A stretch of 64,000 bases of DNA from CAVQRC01 sp963715045 (GCA_963715045.1 CAVQRC010000035.1:9980-73979); one strand, 5' to 3'; counted from the first letter of the stretch, positions 17,685 through 28,593 are shown. Notes: generated from the letters alone by a model not told the origin. Made by a program: numbers and translations.

Positions 17685-17905
17685 GAGGGGTCAGTGGTCG
17701 GGGGTCAGGAGTGAGTTGCGGGCCCGGGACGCGGACCGAACCACAAATCACACATCACAAACAGCAAATCACAAGCAAATCGCAATATACAAGATTCAAA
17801 TCTCAAGCCGTGACGTAACTCCATTGCGATTTTGTTCATTGGGTTTTGGGGTTTTGGAATTTGTTTGGGATTTGTGCTTTGGGATTTGCGATTTCGGCCG
17901 GGATA
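17685..17905. repeat. Heptamer-periodic low-complexity tracts upstream of crcB
   Basis: Three adjacent tracts have a seven-base period: GGGGTCAGTGGTCGGGGGTC near 17691, then a series of ACAAATC/ACACATC/GCAAATC-like units from about 17742 to 17810, then TTTGGGATTTGTGCTTTGGG-type units from about 17840 to 17895. They fill most of the 308-base gap between crcB and the mechanosensitive channel gene. The composition differs sharply from neighbouring genes. Confidence 0.75.
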
Positions 17906-17986
17906 GACGGTTACCCAGGCGAACTGCTTGGAATGCGGTGTCGCACCGACCGGGATCGGATCCGCGTTTCAGGCCACGCCGGCCAC

Positions 17987-20900
17987 TCAGGCCGCTCTCC
18001 GGTCGCCGGGTGGCTGCAGTACCGCCGGCAGGCCCGCGGCCGCACGCACGTGAATGTCGCATTGCGGGAACGCAATCTCGATCCCGGCCTCGCGAAACGC
18101 GCGATCGATCTGCATGTGCATGTCGTGCTGGACTTTCGGAAACACGTCGCGACTGGGGATGAAAATCCGCAATTCGTAATTGAGCGTGCTGTCTCCAAAG
18201 CCTTTGAAAACAGCCGACGGTGCCGGCTCGGACATCACGTTGGGGTGCTGCTGAGCAACCTCCAGCAGCACGTCGTGGGCTCGCTGTGTATCCGACCCGT
18301 ACGCAATCCCAACCGGAACGACCACCCGGCTGACATTATCGCTCAGGGTCCAGTTGATCACGTCGTCGGTGATGAATCGCTTGTTGGGGACGATTAATTC
18401 ACGGCGGTCGAAATCCGTGATCGTCGTGGCCCGAATACGCGTTTGAGTCACGTTTCCTGTGACGCCGCCGACCGTCACCAGATCGCCGACTCGGATCGGT
18501 TGCTCGAAGAGAATGATCAGGCCCGAAACGAAATTCGCGAAGATCTCCTGCAGCCCGAAGCCCAGACCGACGGTCATCGCAGCTACGAGCCATTGCACGC
18601 TCGACCAGGTCAGGCCGATCAGGTTGCACGCAATGCAGACCCCTACGGTGGTAATCACGTAACGAACAATTACGGCCAGGGCATGCCTGCCTCCCCGGTC
18701 GATCGGCAACCGGTTCAGCACGATGACTTCCAGCAGAGCCGGCAGCGATCGGCCCAGCATCACCGTGAGTACCACCAGCGCCACGGCCAGCAGCAGATCG
18801 GACAGGGATACGTACTCCACCGTCACCACAGGGCTGATTGCCGTCTCGCCATCGCCTTCGGCTGCAGCCGTGATCCCAGGGGACGACGCAACCACAGTCG
18901 TCGCGCTGGTACTCCACAGGTTGACGCGATCCAGGACCTGCAGGGCCGGCAACACAGGAGCCCAAACGAAGAAACTGCCGACGAGCAAAACCGTCGCGAC
19001 GGTTGCCCGCAAGGTTCGCAACACGTGAGCGTGAAAGGCCGCGACGTCGAATCGTTCGCCGTCGCCCGTCTTGCGACCGCGGAGAATCGTAAACGGCGAC
19101 GATGCCTGCTGTGCCATCCGCCCGCGGAGGACGGTTGCCAGCCGAAAGCCGATACCGTGGACGATCGCTACGGTAACGGCGAGACAACCGGTCCACAGCA
19201 GCCGCGACGCCAGTTGGGTGGCGGAATAATAGTAGCCGACTGCGGCGAGCGTCGCGAGCAGGATCGGCAGTCCCACGAGCAGTGGCTGCCAGTACCCGCG
19301 GGTCCGGGACAGCACCGTCGCCGACGAGCTGCTGAGAGTCTGATTGACCCAGCGAAGTTGGCGAACGACCAGCCAGGCGATCCAGAGCATGGTGACAATG
19401 AACGTGGCGCGGCCCCAGGAGTCTGCCCAGGCACCGTTTTGAACCCGCGACAGCATGCCGCCGAAGAACGCGAGCAGGCCACCGACGAGGATCATTTCCA
19501 TGGTCCAGCGGCGGAACAGTCGCGCGAAATCAGTCGACCAGCCAAAGTGCCGCTCGGCAAGTCCCTCGGGCAGACACATCGTTCGCAGCCAGCACATCAG
19601 CCACAGATAGCTGCCGGCCAGCAGCATGCCGCTGCCAATCGCTTGGGCCAGGTCGCCCGTTCGTGCCGACCTGGACAGCGACCATCCCAGCCAAAGCATC
19701 GCCGGAGCCCACTTCGAGGCGAGCAACGCGGCCCAGCCCAGCGCGGCGAAAGTCTTTTTCAGATCCCGCTCGGTGGACTGACAAGCCGTCATGAGTCGTT
19801 CACGAATCGGCCCTCGGTAACCGATCAACCCTGCCACGAGCAGCAGCATCAGCAACGAGGAGTAGGGCTGCTTGCCGATGACGTTCGAGAGTTCCTTCGA
19901 CAAGGCCTGACTGTGCCGGGCGTCCAACAACAGGTTGATTAGACCGATTGTGCCGTCGAACTGATCCGGAGTCAGCGGTTCGGCACTGCGAATCCACAGG
20001 ACTTGTTCGTCGATGTAAGATGCGATCTTGTCGCGGCGGAGCAGCAGCACACGGAGCACATCCTCGAGACCGCTGAGCCGTTCGATGTAGGTATTCTGAT
20101 CGTCGATCAAGTCTTCGAGGTAGTCGCGATTCTGCTGTACGAGATGTCGGGCAACTTCGCGAGCGTCGAACCCGGACGCTACCAGAACCGGCTCGTCGAC
20201 TTGGGCGAGGACCTGGTCGACGAGTTCCGGAATGTTCCCGAGCTGACTTCGTTGCTCGTCCATTTCGAGTTTCTGCAACTCGACGCGGGTCATTTCGGTT
20301 TCGAGGCCGGCGACTTCCTTCCGTAGCGTCGGCTGTTCCGGCAGGTCGGTCCGCAGCCTGCGTAACAGCAGGCCGACCGTCGAAGTGTGACCGGCGACTT
20401 CTACCTTGCGGCGGATCTTGTCGAAGTAGGTGTTGATCGAGTCCGTCGTGTCTCGATAGCGTGCCTGTTTGGCTTCGACTTCGGAGATCAGATGCGTCAA
20501 CTCGGTTCGTTTTCCCGCCAAGTGGGCATTGCTGTCGGCCCAGGCTTTGAATGACGGATGGATTTCTGCGGCCCGCTGCTGCGAGCGGGCAACTTCCTGC
20601 TGCGTCTCCGCTTCCCGCAACTTGTTGAATTGCGTCGACAGGAACTCGCTGCGCTCGGTCCAATAGCGAACGTCGCGCTCGGCCAGATCTCGCTCGGACC
20701 GCCACACCCGCTCCATCTCATCGAGTCTTCTCAACTCAACAGGGTGGCTTTGCTGCTCGACCTCGAGTGCAGCCACCAGCGACTCCATGGCCCGCCGCTG
20801 AAGTTCGGCCAGGCGGCCCGTACTCTCGCCTGCGGTCGGTTCAGACTGCAACTTTTCGAGCTGTTGCGAAATCTCGGCTCGTCGGGTCTCGATCTCCTTC

Positions 20901-21697
20901 TTGCGGCGGTGGATATCCAGCCGCTTCTTGACGGATTCCAGGCCTTGTTCCGCCTCGGTCAGGGCCGCCTTGGCTTCGGTCAGCAACGCTTGCGCGTCGG
21001 CCGCCGTCGCAGTCGCGGCGATGGGTTCGCGGGGGTCGAAGTCGGGTTCGGCAATGGCTTGCCGTAAGTCTTCGAGCCGGTCGGGCACCTGGGCGATCTC
21101 GGCTTCGAACTTCGCGATTCTCTCCTGTTGACGGGCGGCACTCTGTGTGGACTGTTCGATCTGGCCAACCAGGTCGAGCGCCGCCTTGCGGGCGTCATCG
21201 TCGAGCGTCGTGTCGTGCTGAATCTGTTGCTTGAGGGCTTCGATCTCCGAGGGCTCGGCCTGGTCGGTCGCCTCGGGCGGAACGGGTTCGCCCTCGCGCG
21301 ACGCAGGTTCGGCATCGGTGGGGGTGGCGGGTGGGGGAACCGCGGCCGTGCGTGCCCACGGATTACCCTGCACGTCGGGCGGGGGTTGCAACCCCGGACC
21401 GGGTGTGGTCGGTGCGGTGGACTGAGAAACGGCGACCGCCGGCGTGCTGGTTGGGAGCGGGCCGTGAATCACTTCGGGAAGCGGTTCGCTGGCCGCGGCC
21501 TGCTGTACGGGGTGTGAGCGTCCGGAGCTTACGAACGCACTCGGATCCGGCCGGTACGGAGTTTGCGGGACGGCCCTGGGCAACGTCGCGGCTGCCGGTT
21601 GTTCTGCGTGAACTTCACCGCACAGCAAGGCGATGAAGGCAAACGCCGTCAAGAATATCCATTTAGCATCATGCATCGGTGCAACTCTGTCGGCCAT
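17987..21697 (-). CDS. Large MscK/MscM-type mechanosensitive ion channel
   Basis: A protein of about 1,236 residues. I chose the ATG at 21697, which has GGGGA upstream, over a further 5' in-frame ATG; MHDAKW at 21676 is another option. A signal peptide (WIFLTAFAFIALLCGEVHAE) is followed by a Pro-rich segment, a long periplasmic coiled coil of roughly 450 residues, then about ten membrane segments. The MscS domain is at the end: LVAAMTVGLGFGLQEIFANFVSGLIILFEQP is the pore helix region, followed by the GDLVTVGGVTGNVTQTRIRATTI beta domain and the cytoplasmic cage. Such channels release solutes on hypo-osmotic shock; E. coli MscK is similar in size and layout. It lies 114 bases downstream of an ECF sigma factor gene. 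Confidence 0.93.
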   Translation of the reverse strand: MADRVAPMHDAKWIFLTAFAFIALLCGEVHAEQPAAATLPRAVPQTPYRPDPSAFVSSGRSHPVQQAAASEPLPEVIHGPLPTSTPAVAVSQSTAPTTPGPGLQPPPDVQGNPWARTAAVPPPATPTDAEPASREGEPVPPEATDQAEPSEIEALKQQIQHDTTLDDDARKAALDLVGQIEQSTQSAARQQERIAKFEAEIAQVPDRLEDLRQAIAEPDFDPREPIAATATAADAQALLTEAKAALTEAEQGLESVKKRLDIHRRKKEIETRRAEISQQLEKLQSEPTAGESTGRLAELQRRAMESLVAALEVEQQSHPVELRRLDEMERVWRSERDLAERDVRYWTERSEFLSTQFNKLREAETQQEVARSQQRAAEIHPSFKAWADSNAHLAGKRTELTHLISEVEAKQARYRDTTDSINTYFDKIRRKVEVAGHTSTVGLLLRRLRTDLPEQPTLRKEVAGLETEMTRVELQKLEMDEQRSQLGNIPELVDQVLAQVDEPVLVASGFDAREVARHLVQQNRDYLEDLIDDQNTYIERLSGLEDVLRVLLLRRDKIASYIDEQVLWIRSAEPLTPDQFDGTIGLINLLLDARHSQALSKELSNVIGKQPYSSLLMLLLVAGLIGYRGPIRERLMTACQSTERDLKKTFAALGWAALLASKWAPAMLWLGWSLSRSARTGDLAQAIGSGMLLAGSYLWLMCWLRTMCLPEGLAERHFGWSTDFARLFRRWTMEMILVGGLLAFFGGMLSRVQNGAWADSWGRATFIVTMLWIAWLVVRQLRWVNQTLSSSSATVLSRTRGYWQPLLVGLPILLATLAAVGYYYSATQLASRLLWTGCLAVTVAIVHGIGFRLATVLRGRMAQQASSPFTILRGRKTGDGERFDVAAFHAHVLRTLRATVATVLLVGSFFVWAPVLPALQVLDRVNLWSTSATTVVASSPGITAAAEGDGETAISPVVTVEYVSLSDLLLAVALVVLTVMLGRSLPALLEVIVLNRLPIDRGGRHALAVIVRYVITTVGVCIACNLIGLTWSSVQWLVAAMTVGLGFGLQEIFANFVSGLIILFEQPIRVGDLVTVGGVTGNVTQTRIRATTITDFDRRELIVPNKRFITDDVINWTLSDNVSRVVVPVGIAYGSDTQRAHDVLLEVAQQHPNVMSEPAPSAVFKGFGDSTLNYELRIFIPSRDVFPKVQHDMHMQIDRAFREAGIEIAFPQCDIHVRAAAGLPAVLQPPGDRRAA

Positions 21698-21811
21698 ATC
21701 GAGTCCCCACTTCGCGCACACCAAGTCCACACGGTCCGGACCGTGTTGCAACTTCCCTGTCAGCGCAGGCGGCAGAGGATAGAAGCGAGGTCGTCGAAGT
21801 GCAACAGCAAG

Positions 21812-22429
21812 TCAGCGGATCGCGAACCACCGCGAGGACTCCCCCAGCGATTGTTTGAGTGCTTGCTTCCCGCGGTGCAGCAGACCCCGCACGGCAGCGG
21901 GCGACTTCTCCATTTCAAGGGCGACCTGTTCCAGACTGTGTCCGGCCAGAAACCGCAGCACGACGGCCCTTCGCTGGTCGTCTGGCAACATGGCGATCCC
22001 CACTTGGATGGCCGATTCCATTTCGCGACGGCCGAACTTGCTGCTCGGCGAAGTCTGCGAATCGGCGTAGAGTTCGACGAGATTGGCCCGCGAACTGCCT
22101 CGCGCCTCGACCTGACCCAGGGGCTGATTGCCACCGCCCCGCTTTGCCCGCTGTGCATGCTTGCGAAGGTCGCGAATGCGGTTGTCGGCGATGGCGGACA
22201 GCCAGGCGGCAAACGAAGACTGCGACTGGGCCCGGCAGTGGCCGATATCTCGAATCGCCATCACAAACGTCTCCTGCAGGATGTCCTCGCTTGCCAGCGT
22301 CTCGGCGAGCGGCCCGCGAAGCTTCATCTGGATGTGTCGGAGCAAGCCGTCATAGCAATCGCAAAGGAGCCGCTGGAGGGCCAGACGGTCGTCCGTCAGG
22401 GCAGCCACGAGTGTCTCGTTCGCAGGCAT
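21812..22429 (-). CDS. ECF-type RNA polymerase sigma factor (planctomycete type)
   Basis: A 205-residue extracytoplasmic-function sigma factor. Region 2 is DRLALQRLLCDCYDGLLRHIQMKLRG followed by EDILQETFVMAIRDIGHC and SSFAAWLSAIADNRIRDLRK; region 4 is MLPDDQRRAVVLRFLAGHSLEQVALEMEKSPAAVRGLLHRGKQALKQ with a clear helix-turn-helix. The linker is longer than usual and Gly/Ser-rich. It starts 14 bases after the stop of the kinase gene and probably shares its transcript. Pairing of ECF factors with Hanks kinases is frequent in Planctomycetes, where kinase-dependent control of the sigma factor has been proposed. No zinc-binding anti-sigma gene is adjacent, which supports that view here. Confidence 0.93.
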   Translation of the reverse strand: MPANETLVAALTDDRLALQRLLCDCYDGLLRHIQMKLRGPLAETLASEDILQETFVMAIRDIGHCRAQSQSSFAAWLSAIADNRIRDLRKHAQRAKRGGGNQPLGQVEARGSSRANLVELYADSQTSPSSKFGRREMESAIQVGIAMLPDDQRRAVVLRFLAGHSLEQVALEMEKSPAAVRGLLHRGKQALKQSLGESSRWFAIR

Positions 22430-22443
22430 CTCGGTACTCCAAT

Positions 22444-25260
22444 CTACTCGTCGTCGCCGGTTTGAGCCTCGATCACCAGAGCTCGGACTTGTCGGATCGA
22501 CTCCAGATCGTTGCGGATAAACGCATGAGCGGGCAGTCTCGCGACCAACTGCTCGCCAACGTCGATCGCATCGTCCAGGGATCGCAAGGCCTCCTCGAGA
22601 CGTCCAAGGCGGCGGAGGGTTTCACCGCGACGCCCCCTGGCCTGCAGCAGCATCATCGGGAGATTATCGTCTTCGCTGCCTTCGACGAGCGGCTCGATCT
22701 GGCCAATCGCCGTGGCCAGCGCCTTCTCGGCGGCGTCGAGATCTTGCCGTTGCATGAACACGGTTCCCAGACCGAGGCTGGCCTGCGCCGGCAGCAAGGC
22801 AATCTCGACATTGCCCGGATCTTCGTCGCGAAGTTGACCGGCGATCTCGACGCAGCGATCGAAATGCGTCTGGGCCTCGTCGACACCACGGTGCATTCCA
22901 GCGACGACAATCAGGTCGAGATGGCACACGGCGAGCGCGTAGCGGTTCGTTCTCATCCGCGGAAAGTCGTCGACGAGCCGCTGAAAAACTTCGTCGGCCC
23001 GCGTGTAGTAAGGATACGCGGCAGCAAGATCTTCGTTCCCGTAGTGGACTTTTCCGAGCAGCACGAGCGTGCTGCCGAGAAGACTTCGATTTGCGATCCT
23101 GCCACCATCGAGTTCGACAAGCCGCTCGGCCAGCTCCACTGCCGACTCGGCCTGGGACTGTGCTGCCCCGGATCTTCCTTGCAGCGCTTCGAACCGGGCC
23201 AGGCTGCGATGGCACTCGGCCAGTCCTGCGAGGGCATCCTGATGATCGGGATCGAGTTCGAGCACGTCCTGCCATGCGGTGGCTGACGCCTCAACCACAC
23301 TGGCCGTCTCGGGATCGAACGTGCTGGCTCGAATCATGACCATTTGCTGGCGGGCCTCGGCGATCAGCAGCCGGATGTCGAGCAACTCGGCATTCTCGGC
23401 CCGGATCGCGGCCAGCGTGTCGACCGCTCGTTGCAGTTCGGCGATCACAGCAGGGTCCGGGTGCCCCAGCGACGTGCGAAAACGGGCGAACCACACGATC
23501 TCCGTCCTGGTCAACGCCAGCCGGGCACGCTCGACTTCCAGGGCCGATTTCGGCACGGTCGGGTTCGCCGCGACCGCGTCGAGGAGCTGGTCTGCTTTGT
23601 CGAGGTACGCGGAGGCCTCCTCCATCCGCCCCAGATCACTCATCAATTTGGCCAGTCGACGGGAAGCCTGGACCGCATCGAGTTCGATGAGCCCGGAACC
23701 CTCGTTCTCGGCCACGATCTGCTGCAGGTATCCGGCGGCCTTCAACAGCAGACCTTCGCGGATGCGAGAGAATCCAGGCTCGTTGGCAAGCTCGATGTCG
23801 GCAACTTGCACGAGCAACTCATCAACCGCCCGCCGCGCCTGGTTCTTGTTGCGTTGGGCACGTTCTTTCTCGACCTCCATCTGCGCCAGCGCCGCGGCAG
23901 TCTGCCTCCACTGCCAGACGATCCCGGCCAGACCGGCCAGGGAGACAATCGCCACCAGACCGATCAGGGTCGCGACGGCCGGCTTCCGCCGTGTCCAGCG
24001 TACCGCTCGCCCGGCAACACCAACGGGGCGGGCGTGGATCGGCTCGTGGACCCGCCATCGCCGGAGATCGTCGGCCAGTTCCGCCGCCGTCTGGTAACGC
24101 TGGTCGGGCCGCTTCTCGAGACACTTCAGGCAGATCGTTTCCAGATCGCGGGGCACACTGCGACGCAATTGCCGGGGGCTCGGCGATTCCGCATGGACGA
24201 CCTGGTAGATGATGTCGCTGACGCTGCCGCGAAACGGCAGCTCACCGGTCAGCAATTCGAACATCAACACGCCCAGCGAATACACATCCGCCCGCGGATC
24301 CACAGACTCGCTCCCCTGAGCTTGCTCCGGCGACATGTAGGCCGGCGTGCCGAGAATCTGCCCGTCCAGCGTAATGGTGACCTCGGTGGCCTCACTCGAG
24401 GCGAGGCCGAAGTCTGTCACGAACGGCTCACCCGCGACATCCAGCAATACGTTGTGGGGCTTCAAATCTCGGTGGACCACACCCTGTTCGTGGGCGTAAT
24501 GCACCGCGGCAGCGATCTTCTCCAGACATCGGACGGCGTCGACCGGCTCGAGAGGACCTGCCTCGAGATACTCGGCCAGTGAAACGCCCTCGATGTAGTC
24601 GGCCACGATGAAGACCGTGTCCTCGACGCGGCTTACCTCGTAGACAGGGACGATGTGCGGATGTCGCAATTGGGCGACGGTGCGGGCCTCCCGTTCGAAC
24701 TGCCGTGATGGATCGTCCAGGCCGATCTGCCGCCGGGGAATCTTGATCGCGACCGTGCGATCCAGCTTCATGTCGTAGGCCTTCCAGACCGTGCCGAAGC
24801 CACCCCGCCCGACTTCGGCGAGCAGTTGAAAGTGTCCTAACTCCTGAAAAGGCGCGAGCGTATCAGCGACCCCAGGCGACGTAACGTGGCACGTAAAACC
24901 GCATTGACCACACGTGATCCGCAGGTGCTGTGCGGCGTCGGTCTCGTTGAGTTCGAGCCGCTTCGAGCAACTCGGGCAGCGGATCTGCGTCGACGCCGAT
25001 TGCCTGTCTCTCTGATCAGCGGCATGGCCGGACGACGCAACGATCGCCGTTGGAGCTGGCTCACCGGCCGCTGCGAACGCTTCTCGAACCGCCCTCAGCT
25101 TTTCCAGTTCTGCAGTCAGCTCCGCATGCAACTCGGGATACGCAGCAAGGATGTCGGCGTCGGATAGCGGTTCTCCTTCCCCAAGCCGCCGCTCGCAATC
25201 CTGAACGATCGATCGCAGCCGCGAGTCCCCGTCGCCGGCTTGCCTCAGGTCCTCTGACAT
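22444..25260 (-). CDS. Ser/Thr protein kinase with zinc ribbon and TPR domain
   Basis: A 938-residue kinase from the ATG at 25260 (CAGGCAGGCGT upstream). Order of parts: an N-terminal helical segment (residues 1-70) with PLSDADILAAYPEL; a zinc-ribbon-like RCPSCSKRLEL...CGQCGFTC motif at about 95-125; the kinase domain at about 145-410 with GRGGFGTVWKAY, AIKIPRRQ, HRDLKPHNVLLD, DFGLASS and YMSPEQAQG, all intact; a transmembrane helix near 445-465 (TLIGLVAIVSLAGLAGIVWQW); then about 450 residues of TPR-like helical repeats outside. The TPR part probably senses or binds partners. An ECF sigma gene follows 14 bases downstream, so the kinase may act on that factor; this is inference from context. 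Confidence 0.95.
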   Translation of the reverse strand: MSEDLRQAGDGDSRLRSIVQDCERRLGEGEPLSDADILAAYPELHAELTAELEKLRAVREAFAAAGEPAPTAIVASSGHAADQRDRQSASTQIRCPSCSKRLELNETDAAQHLRITCGQCGFTCHVTSPGVADTLAPFQELGHFQLLAEVGRGGFGTVWKAYDMKLDRTVAIKIPRRQIGLDDPSRQFEREARTVAQLRHPHIVPVYEVSRVEDTVFIVADYIEGVSLAEYLEAGPLEPVDAVRCLEKIAAAVHYAHEQGVVHRDLKPHNVLLDVAGEPFVTDFGLASSEATEVTITLDGQILGTPAYMSPEQAQGSESVDPRADVYSLGVLMFELLTGELPFRGSVSDIIYQVVHAESPSPRQLRRSVPRDLETICLKCLEKRPDQRYQTAAELADDLRRWRVHEPIHARPVGVAGRAVRWTRRKPAVATLIGLVAIVSLAGLAGIVWQWRQTAAALAQMEVEKERAQRNKNQARRAVDELLVQVADIELANEPGFSRIREGLLLKAAGYLQQIVAENEGSGLIELDAVQASRRLAKLMSDLGRMEEASAYLDKADQLLDAVAANPTVPKSALEVERARLALTRTEIVWFARFRTSLGHPDPAVIAELQRAVDTLAAIRAENAELLDIRLLIAEARQQMVMIRASTFDPETASVVEASATAWQDVLELDPDHQDALAGLAECHRSLARFEALQGRSGAAQSQAESAVELAERLVELDGGRIANRSLLGSTLVLLGKVHYGNEDLAAAYPYYTRADEVFQRLVDDFPRMRTNRYALAVCHLDLIVVAGMHRGVDEAQTHFDRCVEIAGQLRDEDPGNVEIALLPAQASLGLGTVFMQRQDLDAAEKALATAIGQIEPLVEGSEDDNLPMMLLQARGRRGETLRRLGRLEEALRSLDDAIDVGEQLVARLPAHAFIRNDLESIRQVRALVIEAQTGDDE

Positions 25261-25525
25261 ACGCCTGCCTGATCTGTCGTTTGGCCACTGGTTGGGAGAT
25301 GGACACGTTTCCAGGTTTCGGATGAAGGCCGCGATGCCTTCGGCCGCGGCGGACAGCCTTGGTCGCCGCGATCGCCGCTCGCCGCCAGGGCTCCGACATT
25401 GTCCCACATCGGTCGGATTTCGGAAGAGTTTTCACGTTCACCGCGAATCGGTGTGCGCCGCCAGGCCCGTTGTCTCCCTGAAAGAATCGCGTCCCGTTAT
25501 CCACCTTCCATCGAGGAATCCTCCG

Positions 25526-28494
25526 ATGAACATTGAACGTTCGGTAACGCCGGCACTCTCGATTCATTCCGACCACGGACATCGTTCCACGAGGTTTTTC
25601 GACCATTTCCCCCGCATCGTGGCGGCGTACATCGTCCTGTCTGTGCTCGTCCCACCCTCCCCAGTAACCGCGATCGACATCGTGATGCGATTCAACGCGG
25701 CCCAATCGGAGTCCTTCACCGCGGACCCGAACGCCACCGGGCTGATGAGCCTGTTCAACTTTGCCGAAGCGTATTACGAAGACATTTTCGAGGACAGTGA
25801 CCACACGCTCGAGATCGACTTCTGGTACGAAGACCTGGAGGATTTCGCGGGCCTGCATAACTTCGTCGACGACGCAGATGACCGCGAGACGGCCGCTACG
25901 ATCCGCATCGATACACGGAACGGCCTGGGGGGAGCAGAGCGGGACTGGTTTATCGACCCGACACCTGCCGACAACAGTGAATTCGATATGCGGCAGTCGT
26001 TGTGGCGTGATATCCCCACGTCGACTCAGCAGGATTTCTACAACACGACCGCACCGGCAGACGTTCCCGCGACATTCGAGATCGGCTACCAGGGCGTCGC
26101 CGTGTCGCCGCTGGCCGCGAGTCGGGGCGACATGCTCAGTACCGTACTGCACGAGGTGGGTCACGCGATCGGGATGTCATCCGGCAACCCAGCCACGCGT
26201 AGTGAGGTGATGCCTGACGGCGACTACGACTTCGATCCAGCATATATCTTTGGCGTTGATCTCGCCGTCGAGGCGGCCGACAGTATCGATGACGACGACG
26301 GCACACTGATTCCTAACGGCAACATCGCTCACCTCGGTAACGATCGAGCCCTGATGTTTCCCAGTCGCTCCGCCGGCACGCGGCGACTGCCCAGCCACAC
26401 GGATCTGTTCGCCATGGGCAGTGTCAACAACTACCAGCAGCTCGATGTGCCGCGGCGTGAAATGTACGGAGGTGGATCGTGGCACAACGCCGAGAATTGG
26501 TCGGGCGCCGCGGTGCCGCGAAGCGGGAGCGACACCTTTGTGCGGCACGGCGAAACCGCGACGCTTGCCGAAGACGCGGTGATCCGTGATCTGCGACGTG
26601 GATGACGATTCGACGGTTGTCACGGGGCCATTCGAACTGCGGTCACTGCGGGACATGGCCGTAGGCAGCGGACGCCAGCGGTGTGGTCATCGTGGGAAGC
26701 CAGGCGGGCCCAGCGGTCAGCGGCGGACTGTGGGTACAGCGGCTGGTCGTGGGCGAGCAGGGATCGGTGCGGTTGGCTGGTGGCGACACACTCAGCGAAC
26801 AGGCGTCGCTGACGGCAAACCAGCTCGCCACGCTCGAGGGCACGATCGAAGTGTCGGGCCAGGCCCGGATGGTCGGTCCGCTGACGACAACCGATACCGC
26901 GTCGATCCACCTGGCAGACGCGGCCAGCGACCTGGATCTGCAGAGCGAGATCCTCCGCTTCAACGGCGGCACGGTTTCTGGCGGTGGCGTGTTGCGGATG
27001 ACGGGCTTTGCGGTCGTGGGCGCGAACACGACGACCATCGGCAGCGGGTCGTTCGACTGGGACGGCAACCTTGGAACGAGCCAGACGAACATCGGGGCGA
27101 GTGGCACCCTCATCATCAACAGTCCGGTGATCGACGTCTTCGACACCGGGCCGATCGAAATCACGCAACCAGGAGCCGAGGCCGGGCCGCGGGGCGCGGT
27201 CGTCGACGGATTCGACGGTACGCTGCACATGCTCGGCGGGCGACTGGTGGTCAACACCGAGGGTCCCTGGCGGATGCAGGGTGAGATGCTCGTCACCGGA
27301 GGCAGCCGGCTCGAGGGCCAACAGATGATCATCGAGGACGGTGGCATCATGGAGACCGATTTTCTGCTGCCCTTCTTTGGCCCCACGCTCGAGGCACCGA
27401 TCAAACTCGGCGGAGGGGGAACGATTCGTGCCGACCGCGAATCACTCACGCTGGCCGGGCCGGTCACACTCGCTGGCGGAACGCTGACCGGCAGCAGGAC
27501 GATCTCGATTTCCGGAGACTTGATCGTCGAATCGAACAGCGAGATCACCGCGACAGGCCAGTTCAACTGGGGAAGCGGAGCGGCCAGCCATCGCACGACG
27601 ATTCGTGACGGCGCCGAACTGAGGCTCAACGCCGATCGGTTCAGCAATTTCCCCTTCGTCAATCCGGCCTACGCGGGAGTGGTAGACGTTGGCGAGGGCG
27701 GCCGGTTGATCGTCAACGTGAACGACTTCACGCAGTGGGGCGTCGGGGGCACATTGCGAATGGGTGCGGGCTCGGTCGTCGCGGGCGACAAGGTCAGTGT
27801 GTCCGGTCGTCTCGAAGGCAGCGGCAGCATTCAGACCGATCTGATCAATCGGGGCGTGGTGGCGCCCGGCAACCTGACCGCGACGCGGTACGAACAACAG
27901 GAATCGGGGCGGTTGGAGATTGCCCTGGCGGCTGGGGGTTCGAGTCGCCTGTCCGCACCGTTTGGGGCCACACTCGACGGCAGCGTCGCCATCGAGTTAT
28001 TACCCGGCTTCTTGCCGGCGACAGGAAGTTCATTCCCGTTCCTGACGTCGAGCCTGTTCGGCAGCATCGCGGGCACGTTCGATCTCCTGGAACTTGTTGC
28101 GCCCCCCGGCGTGTTGTTTGACGGGCAGCTCAACTACGCGACGACGGCCGTGAGTTTCGAGGTCACGCTGGCCGCCCTGGCTGCTGACTTTGACGGCGAC
28201 GATGATGTGGACGGCGAAGACTTCCTGGCCTGGCAGGCCGGTTTCGGAATCACCACGGGCGCGGTGGCCTCGGACGGCGACGCCGACCGTGACGGGGATG
28301 TCGACGGCCAGGACTTCTTGATGTGGCAGCTGAGCCTCGGCAGCAGCGGCGGCCGGGGGACTGGCCAATCTCCCGCGGCAGCCCATCCCGTTCCGGAGCC
28401 CGCTGCTGCTGTGTTGGCAACGATCCTCGCCGGCGCGATGGTTAGACGGAACAGACCTCATCGTTTCTGCAATCCTGTGCCTGTGTGGCCATGA
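25526..28494 (+). pseudogene. Matrixin-like secreted metalloprotease fused to repeat/dockerin region, frame broken twice
   Basis: The start is ATG 25526 after a GAGGA site. A signal peptide is followed by a metzincin-type domain: STVLHEVGHAIGMSSG supplies the zinc HExxH motif and MPDG may be the Met-turn. The first frame stops at 26605. Coding character continues in a second frame at about 26595-26662 (DDDSTVVTGPFELR) and in a third from about 26665 to 28494. The third part has beta-rich repeats of planctomycete autotransporter-like type, two calcium-loop segments (DFDGDDDVDGEDFLAWQ and DADRDGDVDGQDFLMWQ, dockerin-like), and a C-terminal VPEPAAAVLATILAGAMVRR resembling a PEP-CTERM sorting tag. 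The three pieces join smoothly if two small indels are corrected, so this is one gene with either real mutations or sequence errors. Confidence 0.75.
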
Positions 28495-28593
28495 CAGGCG
28501 AGTCGATCAGGCTGTTTCTAGTGTGGCACTCTGAATCGAAGGTCGCTATCATCCGTGGCTATCACCGCCGCGGCGACCAAGAGGAAACATATT

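Noticed and set aside
17679..17800. A fluoride riboswitch upstream of crcB.
   Set aside because: The region is a heptamer tract and AT-rich low-complexity DNA; I could not find the conserved crcB-motif pseudoknot elements.
26683..28494. A separate gene starting at GTG 26683.
   Set aside because: It has no signal peptide or ribosome site, and the preceding frames join onto it in sense; it is better read as the end of the broken metalloprotease gene.
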